Positions 11,391-22,900 of a stretch of 64,000 bases of DNA are shown in pieces (positions within the stretch are counted from its first letter, which is position 1; each line of letters begins with the position of its first letter). The stretch is from NCBI GenBank assembly GCA_020746105.1, contig CM036618.1:17963001-18027000 (forward strand), read 5' to 3'. The position numbers and the translations under genes were made by a program. Origin of the DNA: Trogon surrucura. Its lineage: Eukaryota > Chordata > Aves > Trogoniformes > Trogonidae. The notes under the pieces were generated by a model, which worked only from the letters and a program-made list of their open reading frames with translations, was not told the DNA's origin and ran no database searches.

Positions 11391-12957
11391 AAAAAAAAAA
11401 CAAGTTAAACAAGAGCTGTTTCTGTGTGATCCTTTTAGAAAAGGTCTAAATTCCTTGGTTGTCAAACCCTGAGTTAAATGCCTGGCACGCAGCGAGTCCC
11501 GAGCTGGTTCTTTCCAACTATTTCTTCAAAATGCAGCTGCTGCAGAGGCCAGATTCTGAGCATCAGGGTGGGGATTGGCACTGCAGGGCTGCCCTGCTCC
11601 TCCTGGGGAGGGACTTGGGCTGTCCCGGGCATTTATGGTCAGTTCTGATGGTGACATTCCTATCTAAGGTAGGGGTGGGTGCCCAAGTGCTTTTGCAGGT
11701 AGCAAATCTGTGCATACATGTTCTCAGCACTGGTTGTTACTTCCCTGATTGTCCTCGTTTTAGCTAAAAAACCAGGCAGCAGCAGGAGCTTGGGAACATG
11801 AGAAAAGAGCGGTTTGGAGCAGGCTTTGGGAAACACAGAATCCATCCCCTGATCTGAGCCATGTCCTGGAGACTATGAAAGCAGCACGTCAGAGTTCCTA
11901 AGGCAGGAAGATCTAGAGCTTCCCCAGGGAGCCCCTTCTGCTGTTCAGCCACTTCACCATAAGCAGTTAGGACAAAAAGGATGGTCCCGTTTAATATCCA
12001 TAAGTATTGGTAAATCAAACTCGCTTCTGGCCTAGCTCCAGGCACATGAAAAATAACTAATTATGTTCCAGTTTATAACACTATTACATAGAAGATGACA
12101 GGTCTTGGCCTATTTGTCTTGGTTCTTTAAGCAAGCAAAGGCAGCCACATGGTGCTAACAACACCAGGCATCTTGGTGCTTGCTCATCAGTAACTGCATC
12201 GCTACTGGCCTCAGCTGTTCTGTGCCAACGTAACTGTTAACGCATCCCAGAATTTTTTCATTTTTCAGCAGTTTTTTCATTGCAGTGATACAGTATTTGT
12301 TTTTAATCTGTGGTCTAGTAGTATTCTCAGTTCTGCAGCTGGCCAATTATTTCCCAAAATGCTCTTCCATGCTTGTCAAACACCATCTAGATTTCAGGCT
12401 TTATTTTTAATTTTTTTTTTTTCAATTTGTGTTCTCTTGGCCAAAACCGATACATAGTATGCAGTAATTGTCTGTTATGTCAATTGTTAAATTATGGGTG
12501 AATACTGAAGCTCATGTGAAAGGTCTCAACTTTATGACAAATGACACGTGGTGCAGCTCTGCCAGCAGAGATGCCGACCCTTTCTAGTAATTTCCCTCAA
12601 GCTCCTCAAAACAAGCGTGTGCAGCACCAGTGTCAGGCTGTCCAAGGGCATGCACTGCTTTCAAAACTGTGCACAAACAAGGCATAAAGAAGCTGCTGCT
12701 GGTGCCAAAGTAAGTGAAACTTTAAAACTCTTGCTCTCAACAGCGCTACATCACTATCAGAAGCCTCACTAAAGCTCAGAGAACAGCTTTTGCTGTTGCA
12801 CTACATCCAATTAAGTTAATCTGGCCTGACATCAGTGGCTCCTGACGAACTCCACACTACTGCTCATCAGCAACTAGATGGTATTAACCAAAGTGTAGTC
12901 CCCAAAGCTCAGCCAGGCCAGGAACTCCTCAGGGCAGCTTCTGGCCTTTGGTCCCAG
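11391..12957. other. Intergenic stretch between convergent ADAM17 and IAH1
   Basis: No exon, RNA gene or clear repeat recognised. ORFs here are short and lack splice context. A T-rich tract lies around 12410-12430. Confidence 0.6.
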
Positions 12958-12960
12958 GGC

Positions 12961-13478
12961 ACAGAATCACAGAATCATCAGCATTGGAAGAGACCTCTAG
13001 AGAGCATCTTGGCCAATCCCCTGCTAAAGCAGGATTGCCTAGAGCACACACAGGATTGCATCCAGGTGAGTTTTGAAAGTCCCCAAAGGAGTCACCACAA
13101 CCTCCCTGGGCAGCCTGTTCCAGTGCTCTGTCACCCCCACAGTTTTTCCTCATGTTTAGATGTGTTCCGGCTTGTGCCCGTTGCCCCTTGGCCTGCCACT
13201 GGGCACCACTGAAAAGAGTCTGGCTCCATCCTCCCTGCACCCACCCTTTTAGACATTTATAGACATGGATAAGGTATCCTCTCAGTCTTCTCCAAGCTGA
13301 CAGTCCCAGCTCTCTTAACCTTTCTTCTTAAGAGTGATGCTCCAGTCCCCCAACCATCCTTGTTGCCCTCTGCTGGACTCTCTCCAGCAGTTCCCTGTTG
13401 CTCTTGAACCGGGGAGCCTGGAACCAGACGCAGTACTCCAGCTGTGGCCTCACCAGGCAGAATAGAGGGGGAGGATGA
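12961..13478 (-). mobile_element. CR1 LINE fragment, antisense, 3' end present
   Basis: The plus strand begins with the reverse of a CR1 3' end (ACAGAATCACAGAATCATC) and runs into the reverse of the ORF2 C-terminal region (CTGGACTCTCTCCAGCAG). Frameshifted remnant lying just beyond the probable IAH1 poly(A) site. Confidence 0.85.
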
Positions 13479-13584
13479 ATACAACTCAGACTCATTTCCC
13501 CTCTCGCCCCCAGGGATGTGCAAGCTACAGGCAGAGGCAGCGTGCAGACAGACAACCCCACGACGCACCTCGCGTGGTCTCATC

Positions 13585-13590
13585 TTTATT
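13585..13590 (-). promoter_or_regulatory. Probable poly(A) signal of IAH1
   Basis: TTTATT on the plus strand (AATAAA on the minus strand), about 158 bases after the IAH1 stop codon. It implies a short 3' UTR from about 13570 to 13747. Confidence 0.65.
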
Positions 13591-13747
13591 CTCTTCCAGA
13601 TGAAGAGAAGGGGACACGGAAGAGTATTGACAGGGGGACTCCCCTTGCCCCAAGGGTGCAATGTGTGCAGCACAGTGCTGGGTACCAGTTCTTTGTGACC
13701 TGTAGCATTGTCAGGCTTGGCTGCTTCAGCTCCTGAGGGCTGGGAGC

Positions 13748-13915
13748 TCACAGAAGACTGGCCTCAGGGTCTGTGTGGTCCACATCACGCCAGTAAGGAA
13801 GCAGGGAAGGAAGAGCAGAGACCTTTTTTTCCAGGTGCGGCCAAAGTTGTGCTGCTAGGAATCTGTTGCCTTTTGACGATAAATGAAGGCCATCAGACAA
13901 ATAGGAAGCAAAATC
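13748..13915 (-). CDS. IAH1: IAH1 exon 6 (catalytic Asp/His, stop)
   Basis: Encodes [20 protein letters not shown], then [11 protein letters not shown], ending EASLL and TGA (13748-13750). Found by reading the minus strand across the ATAAATGAAGGCCATCAG region; the exon starts after a CTGTAG acceptor. It supplies the SGNH block V residues DxxH. Confidence 0.93.
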   Translation of the reverse strand, partial: DFASYLSDGLHLSSKGNRFLAAQLWPHLEKKVSALPSLLPYWRDVDHTDPEASLL

Positions 13916-16900
13916 CTACAGGGGAGGTTAAAAACACGTATTAATATAATTGCTAGATGCAAACAGAAGGTCCGGAGTAATTTTCAAGTTCTTCAAAGCC
14001 ATCTGGTAGATATACTAGTTTTATTTTACGCCGTTTGTATTACGATACCAAGGAACGTCCCAATGGCCAAAGTCACTGCTGTTCCTCAGGAAAAGCTCAC
14101 AGCATTCAGTGATGCAATCAAAATACTGAGTCTACTGAACAGTCTACTTCCTGCACCAGGGAGTGCAGGAGAGAGAAGAGATTCAGTGTCCAAACTGCTC
14201 ACGGGAAAACTTTGCAATCTCTGTCACACAGATGAGTCTGGATCTTAAGTCAGAAGCATTGGCCAGGTCCCGCTGTGACCTGAGCTAACTTTGAAGCTTG
14301 CCCAGCACTGTGCAGGGGGTTGGACTGGGTGCCACCAGAGGCCCTTTCCAACCTGAACTAGTCCATGAATCAAAGCCCAAGGAAACTACTGGTCACATGG
14401 AAGGCACTAAGGAGACATTTGCTAATCAAGTATATTGGCCAGGTTGTATCAGATTTTATTTCCTGTAGCCCACTGTGAAACACTCTGGATTGTTTTTCAT
14501 TATTTCAGTGATAAAGTGTCACTACTGGTTCCTCTATACTAAACAATGCCTTTCACAGTTCATGACAGTTTCAAAGTGTTTCTCATGACATCGTACCTGA
14601 CTTTTTTGCATGAGCGTCCAGAGGTCAACTACATCTGTTCCGCAGTCCTGAGCGACCTGGACACAGGCCTGGGCATACTCCCCGGTGGTGGCATTTCTGC
14701 GATTTAATATGTCACCTGTCAATCAGAAACAAAGAAAGCATTTAGCAATCGCAACCAATACAGCTTGATTTCAGTCTTCTGTGGCACACACAATGTGTAT
14801 CAGTTTGTTAAACCAGCCGACATAAGCAATTACAAATTAAATCCAGAGCACCTCAGTTTTAGTGGCTAGAAGCTGTAGCTCATTCAGTCTCTTTGAGGGC
14901 ACCTTTCGGTTTTGAGGTAATTGAAATTATGTTGCCTGTTAACAGAGAGGTAACAGGTGAGAGAGAGGCAACAGCAACAAGCACACCGTGTAACACTTAC
15001 TTCTGTGCTACTCACAGCTTTCACTTTCTGGCAAGCCTCAGGTGAAAACAGTGCAGATTTAAATCCCTCATACACCTGCTACTAGCACTTAGGATAGTTA
15101 AAAAACATGTAAATCTTTTTAGAAGTTTGCCTTCCGCTTCCTGGATGACATCCGACATGTAACATCTCCTTGCGGTACTCCCCTCATCGTAATGTGCTGG
15201 TGAAATCAGGGTAACACTTCGGTGGCAAAGCTTTGTTAGAACTTGTGTGCGGAGTTATGCTGGGAGCTGGACGTTCAGTACGTGCTCAGGGCCAGCAGTT
15301 TTGCATTGACCACAGTGAAACTTTGGGGCAGGATATTATTAAGCTATGTTGTTTGGTTTGGGTTTTTTAATGGGACCTATAAGGCAATTCATCAGCTCCT
15401 ACTCCACTCCCTCTTTCCATCTGATGATTCCCACTTCCTCCCACTGGCACCTCTTTTTTTTGCCCACCATTTCTTTTCATCGTCAAAATACCCTCGGCAG
15501 CCTCATCCGTCCTTCCCCACCACAATATGTTTCCTATCTCTTGCTTTCTTCAACGTTCTTCCTGGTTCAGCTCCTGGGATTCATTTTGAAACACACACAA
15601 GTCAAGAAGGAACTATTGATGTAATTCAGCCAGGCCAGTGTCTGACCAACCCAACTGCCTTCTGCGCTGACACGATGGCTGCGCAGATGACGAAGGGCAG
15701 CTCTGACTTTAGGAAGGGCTTTGACTCTGTCATCCACAGCACTCTCATTTGGAAGCCGAGTTTCTTTTCACTCCTCTTTTCACACCTCTGAACATCATCA
15801 TCCTCATGTTTCACATCTCCCCTTTGCTCTGTCACCCATGTGACAAAACCAGAAGCAAGCAGATGATTTCTCTGGATACTGGGTGAGGGCAGAGGATCTG
15901 ACATTGCTGCTAACTGTGCCCACGGTACTTTATCTGTGGTCCACGGTCCAAGATTACTCATCTTTTGTTCCACCCCCGGACACAAATCTCTTTTAGATAG
16001 ATGTTGGCAGATTCAACACTGCAAATGCAAGTTTCTTCCCTCCCTATCCTTTAATAAGGAGAGCTTTAAGAAAAAAATGAATTAACATTTGAAAAGTGTT
16101 ACTTGGTAGCCAGGAGCTACTGCTGTCACGTATGTGGCACTGGCCACGACCCATGTTTGATCTGACCTGTTACAGCTGCCACTGGCTTACACAATTTGTG
16201 AGGGACTTCCTCTCCTTCTCCAAATTAAACACAAAACGTACCCTGCTGGATGAGACTGGAAGTCCATGTAGTGCAAAACCTGTTTTGCACAGCAATCGCT
16301 GCCACACACACCAAAGCCCCCTAATGCAAAGTCGTGCAATAACATCGTCTCATTTAACGCAGTTTAGCACAAGGTCATCTCAAAAACGCTACCGCCGTGA
16401 CTGAGGTACGCAACTCAGGATAGGCAATATCACCTAAATTAGAGGAAACCCTGCAAACACTAAGGCCACAGCTCTGCATTTACCTGAAACTTAACTCAAA
16501 ACTCTTTCATAAACATGCAAGAACTGCCTGATCTTTCCCTATGGAAAAGAGGACAAGCCCTCAGAAGGTACTAACTGTCGGTGCTGGAGTCAGCAGCATT
16601 ATGGCAATTTGTACCAGCAGAGTATCACGAAGTAAGCAGTGCTGTCACGTCCCTATTTTTAGAGTTAGCTTGAACAACATAATGAGAAATCATTTAAATC
16701 ACCTTCTGCTTCTTTTACAGGTACTGTTATTAGTAACCTTAGACTATGATATTCTCTGGAGGCTTCTTAAATTTAAAATAAACCTGGCCAGGATATTGCC
16801 ATTTATCCAAATAAATGTGAAATATGCTGTGACTACTGTAAGATTTTCTAAGGCACACAATGCCAGAATTTCTTCCATTATTCATGGTATTTTGGAAGCT

Positions 16901-19900
16901 GCCAGGCCATGACGCTGTCTGTCTAGGACATCTCAGCAAAACCTGTGTTCTCAAAGGGCAGTCACCTCTGTCAGTTTTACACATGAACAGATCAATCAAC
17001 GCTTTTGAAAGGATGTTAATAACCAGTTGGTAGTTACTCTGCGACCTTATCCAAAAGCTGTTTAGTGAAACATCTAGCAGTCCTTTGCCATCAACTCAAA
17101 GAACAGGACTGCAATCTGGCACAAGCACGAAGCTGCTCACCTGTCAGCCTGCCATCAGGAACTTCGACTCTGCCAATAAAGTGCGGAAATCTCACGCACC
17201 CACATCGCGCTTTTACCTTTGGCAAGACAAGACCTCTCCCAAGCCGATTCCTCAAGAGGTGGTGGCGTTATCAAAATAATCCTGTCTTCAGCAATGTCTA
17301 CTGACTTCAGGTACTCTATCATGCTCTTCAAGTTCATGGCATATTCCTCCAAAGGAACGTGTTGCTTAGGGTTCAGATCTGTTCGGAGATGGAGCACAGG
17401 CATTAGCAATGTTCAACTGCCTAGAGATGTGTAGCACAACATAACTTGCTTTATATGAATGTGAGCAACCATCTGCAGGATGCCATTCACCTCAACCATT
17501 GTCGTAGGAAAATGCCATTCCTCAGCATCCAAAGCAGACAAGCCAAAGAGTTTAAACACAGCACTTGCAATTGATACAAATAAGGTGCAGGAGGGAAAAA
17601 TGAATAATAAACCACCTCTTTAAAGATGCTTTTTCTTATAACTCTTATCTAAGTATTAGATCACACAATCACCTCAACCCTCACCTGAAAAAAAAAACCA
17701 CAACCAACAAACATTTTTATCTCTCTTGGATGCAGACTGCATTCTGGAAATTGCCATGGATGTGCAGTCAGTTCTTCACGCACCAATGCTGTCATTTCGA
17801 TTAAGCTAGCTTGGCGTGCTGCTACGCTTATCTTAGAGAGAATCCAAATGCTCCCTTTCCTCAGTTCCTCAATCCACCTGCCAAGAACTCATCAAAGTGC
17901 TTTAAAGGCAGAAAACTTAGCTAGGTGCCCAACTCGAATCTCAGGGGAGAAACACTGACAAAAGATGAAGGGAAGGCTGAGATATTTTGACCAACTTGAG
18001 CAATTTTGAAGTACTCTGAACAATCTGATCAAAAATGTCCCTGCTCACTGCAGGAGGGCTGGACTAGGTGACCTTTAAAGGTCCCTTCCAACCCAACACA
18101 TTGCATGATTCTACCTCACGCCTTTTTTGCCCCAGTCTTCAATAGTAAGACCAGTTGTTCTCCAGTCTCGTGAGCTGGAAGACAGGAATAGGGAAAAGAA
18201 TGAAACCCAAATGGCAAATTGAGTGTGACCTCCTGCTCCACTTAGATGTGCACACATCTATGAGGCCAGATGGAATCTACCCAAGAGTACTGAAGGAACT
18301 GGCAGAAGTGCTCACCAAGGCACTTTGCATCACTTATCAGCCATCTTGGCTAACTAGGGAGGTGCCAATGGACTGGAAGTTAGCAAATGTGATGCTCATC
18401 TACAAAAGGGGCATGAGGATCTGGGGAACTACGGACCTGCCAGCCTGGCCTCAATGATGGGGAAGGTTATGGAGCAGATCATCTTGAGTGAGCTCACACA
18501 GCACCTACAGGACAACCAGGTGATCAGGCCCAGTCAGCATGGATTTATGAGAGGCAGGTCCTGCTTGATTCATCTGATCTCCTTCTATGGCAGGGTGACC
18601 AGTTTAGTGGATGAGGGAAAGGCTGTGGATGTTGTCTACCTGCATTTTAGTATAGCCCTGGACACCATCTCCCACAGCATTCTCCTGGAGAAAGTGGCTG
18701 CTCGTGGCTTGGACAGGTAAACCCTTTGCAGGCTGAAAAACTGTCTGGAGGGCCAGGCCCAGAGAATGGTGGTGAATGGAGTTAAATCCAGTTGGCAGTC
18801 GGTCACAAGCGGTGTTCCTCAGGGCTCAGTGTTAAGGTCAGTTATGTTTAACATATCTGGTGTTTAATGTCTCTCTTTAACATTTTTACTCATGACATGG
18901 ACAAGGCAATCAAGTACACCCTTCAGTAAGTTTGCAGACAACACCAAGTTGGGTGGGAATGTTGATCTGCTTGATGGTAGGAAGGTTCTGCAGAAGGATC
19001 TGGACAGGCTGGGTCAGTGGGCGAAAGTCAATTGCCTGAATCGCAACAAGGCCAAGTGCCAGGTCCTGCACTTGGGTCACAACAAGCCCAGGCAGCGCTA
19101 CAGGCTGGGGGAAGAGTGGCTGGAGAGCTGCCCACAGGAAAAGGACCTGGGGGTGTTGGTCCACAGCCGGCTGAACATGAGCCAGCAGTGTGCCCAGGTG
19201 GTCAAGAGGACCAGCAGCATCCTGGCCTGTATCAGGAATAGTGTGACCAGCAGGACCAGGGAAGTGATTGTTCCCCCATACTTGGCACTGGTGAGGCCTC
19301 ACCTCGAATCCTGTGTTCAGTTTTGGGCCCTTCATGACATGACAGACATGAAAGTGCTGGATTGTGTCCAGAGAAGGGCAACAAAGCTGACGAAGGGCCC
19401 AGAGAACAAGTCTTATGAAGAGCAATTGAGGGAACTGGAGTTGTTTAGCCTGGAGAAAAGGAGGCCGATGGGGGAAACCTTCTCGCTCTCTCCAACTACC
19501 TGAAAGGAGGTTGTAGCGAGGTGGGGTCAGTCTCTTCTCCCAAGTAACAAGCGACAGGACAAGAGGAAATGGCCTCATGTTGCACCAAGGGAGGTTTAGA
19601 TGAGACACGAGGAAAAATTTCTTCACTGAAAGGGCTGCCAAGCACTAGAACAGGTTGCCCAGGGAAATGGTGGAGTCACCAACCCACGAGGTATTTAACA
19701 GACGTGTAGATGTGGTGCTTAGGGACGTGGTTGAGTGGTGGAACCAGCATTGCTGGGTTAGGTTAGACTTGATTTTAAACGTCTTTTCCAACCTAAATGA
19801 TTCTGTGATACACAACTAATTCTTGAGTACCTTGAAATTTACTTTTAATAATAAAACTTGGTGAGAGGGAGAGAAATAGAAGGCACTACATGGCTTAAAT

Positions 19901-22900
19901 GCAAATTAAATTATTGAAAACAATCCACTGTAAAAAAATGGAAAGAAGGCAATCAGTTCATAGAGAAGTGGCAGGAAAAGTCTGTGTAATATCCTGCTTT
20001 TTTTTTACTACATTGTAAAACTGTCTTAAGAGAACAGGTTAAAAAAAAAAAAACAAAAAAACCCCAAGCTACCGTACCTTTCAAAACACTGTCATTAGCT
20101 CCAAAGAAAATAGTAACTGCCACAGTACTCTCAGCACTGGTACTTTTAGTGATCAGTCTTGGAAGGATCAATTTAGCCCATCTGGTGTTGTACCCCGAGA
20201 ACCCACGGTTCACAACATCGCATTTTCTGAAACAGAGACACGTATCAAAATCATCTCTCCCCTGCCCGCCAGAATAAAGCTTGGGAAGTTCCGAACCATT
20301 CTGTCAGGACACCTCCCTCTGTCACTCTCAGAAACAACAAGACATCACAGGAGTTTTCAGCGCAATTATAACTTTATGTTTTGAAAGTGCACACACAGAT
20401 TGTCTGTGTATCTTTCAACCTGTCACTCAGATTATGACAATCACAATGGAAATTTTTCCACTGAAGTTATGACTGGAATGAAACACCCAAGGAGCATTTC
20501 CCCCAGTACTGGGCAGGTTACTGCAAAGGCAGTTCCACTTCAATAAGTAAAGAACTGTTAATAAATAAATACACATTAAATATTAACTTGTGTCGGTTTT
20601 CTTTTAGAAAAGATGAGTGACTTTTTGCATGCTTTTGAAATTTAAGCTCTTACCTGACCAGTCTCTCAGCAAGGGCTGCCCCCCAGCCATCTTCCTGGAA
20701 GCAGAACTGAAAGGAAGAAGAACAGTTAGATCCTCACTGGAAGGACTCACTCCCCAGCAGCTCAGTCCCACAACTATCACCACTTTTCCTCCCAAAAGCT
20801 TTTTGTGCATCGCCTTCCTCCCTACCAGCCCGCTCTGTCCCTGCGGGGGTTAAACAGCCCTGGTCTCATCTGGACACATGGCTGGCTGTGCTGGGTTTGC
20901 CTGGCCATATTTTAGTGGTGGGGGGGCTGTAGGGGTAGCTTCTGCAAGAACCTGCTAGAAGCTTCCCCAGGTCTGACAAAGCCAACGACAGACGGCTCCA
21001 AAGAGGGATCCGCCACTGTCCAAGGCTGAGCCTGTCAGCACTGATAGGATGGGAACACCTCTGTGAAAACATATATGAAACAGGGAAAAAAAGAACTGTG
21101 TCACAAAACAACTGGCAGAGAGAGAGAGAGGAGCGAGAATATTTGAAGACACCAAGGTCAGTGAAGAAGTCAGGGGGAGGATGTGCTTCAGGCACCAGAG
21201 CAGAGTCCCCTGGGTTGTGGTGAAGACCATGGTGAGGCAGGCTGTCCCCCTGCAGCCCACAGGTGTGACAGGGTGTAGATGTCCACCTGTGGCCCAAGGA
21301 GGACCCCATGCCGGAGCAGGTGGGTGCCTGAAGGGGGATGTGACTCCGTGGGAAGCCTGTGCTGGAGCAAGTTGCAGCCCACAGAGAGAGAGAAGACCAC
21401 GGTAGAGCAGGCTGGCTGGCAGGACTTTTGTGATGCAGTGGGGAGCTCATGCTGGAGCAGTTTCCCCTGAAGAACTGCACCCCATGGAGAGACTCACGTT
21501 GGGGCATTTGTCAAGAACTGCCTCTCGTGAGAGGACTCACATTGCAGAAAGTTGTGTGAAGATCGTCTCCTGTGAGAGGGACCCCACAATGGCCCAGGGG
21601 AAGAGTGAGGAGTCCTCTCTCAGACAAAGAAGGAGAGGTGGAGACAACATCAGATGAACTGATCGCAACTCCCATTCCCTGTCCCCCTGCACCGCTCGGT
21701 GGGAGGAGGTGGATAAATTGGGATTGTTAAGACCAGGAAGAAGGAAGGGGTGGGGCAGTAAGGTGTTATTTTAAGATCTGTTTTTATTTCTTGTTACTCT
21801 TCTCTGATTTGTTTGTTAATAAATTTAATTTCCCCAAATCAAGTCTGTTTTGCCCAGAACAGTAGCTTCAAGTCATCTCCCTGTCCTTATCTCCAACCAT
21901 GGAGGGGGCAGTGACAGAGTGGCTGTGCTGGACACCTGGCCACCAGCCAGTCAAACCACTGCACTGGTATCAGAGGCAACGTGGGGCCCCATCTACAGAA
22001 GGTCAGATGCTGCAGTCCCTTTGTAATGAAAACTGACTTGCTGTCGGTTTTCAACGTATTTCCAAGATGTGCCTTCATTCTGGAGAGGACATCTCAAACA
22101 CCCTCTCTCCACACACTGCTTCAGAGTGCAGTTCAATACCTACCTCTTCTAGTAGCAGCAAAATGAATCCCTGCTCCTAATCCCCACCGCTGCTCCAGCC
22201 TCCCTGTTGTGATGCTGCAGTGAATCGGTTTAGACCATCAACCTCCTGTTAAAGATAACCTTTGCCAAGATAACCTTTGCCTTTGGCCAAATTTTCATTG
22301 CCCAGAGCAGCTCTGTGATGCACTCCACCACTCAACAGAAGGCAGGGAGCCAAACCAAACACTAAAAAGCTGGCTCTGCCTCAAAGGAGATGTTCGTCAA
22401 GCCACAGACCCGTCATGCTGATACTGAATGTATCTCCTGCGGGTAGCCGAGTTCCTCGCAGGGAGCTGCACGGAAGGAATGCTCCAGGCGCTGGGACAGG
22501 GCAAAGTGCAGGGGTCAGTATCGAAAATGACCCGTGCTCCCTGTCTGGAAAACACCACTGCCACCACAATATCTGAAGTTACACTTTCACCAGACCGCAC
22601 TTCCAACACGGCAAGGAATTTATAGGAGTTTTACGAATTTCTGCAAGAAGAAAAGCTCTAAAAACCATGAAAGTCTGACCCATCAGGCATGAAAACTCTT
22701 GGTCACACTCACGTGGGAGATCCAACAGGGACAGCAGTCATGGCAGTATTGGGTTGATGGCTGGACTAGATGATCTTAGAGGTCTTTTCTAACCTTAATG
22801 ATTCTATTCCATGATTCCACACACACGCCAGGCCACGCTCCTGATCTGCCAGTCTCCCTCCCCACGCCGGGGTGCCAGGCCAGCCCCCGCCATGCCGGCT

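Noticed and set aside
15243-15791. 182-codon ORF in IAH1 intron 4
   Set aside because: Phe/Ser/Leu-rich translation of a pyrimidine-rich stretch, antisense to the host gene, with no homologue I recognise.
18910-19641. 243-codon ORF on the minus strand inside the CR1 of IAH1 intron 3
   Set aside because: Antisense shadow of the degenerate CR1 ORF2. The plus strand carries the reverse-transcriptase motifs.
20866-21507. 213-codon minus-strand ORF in the LTR-like block
   Set aside because: Repetitive reading of the tandem subrepeat; no retroviral or host protein motif in it.
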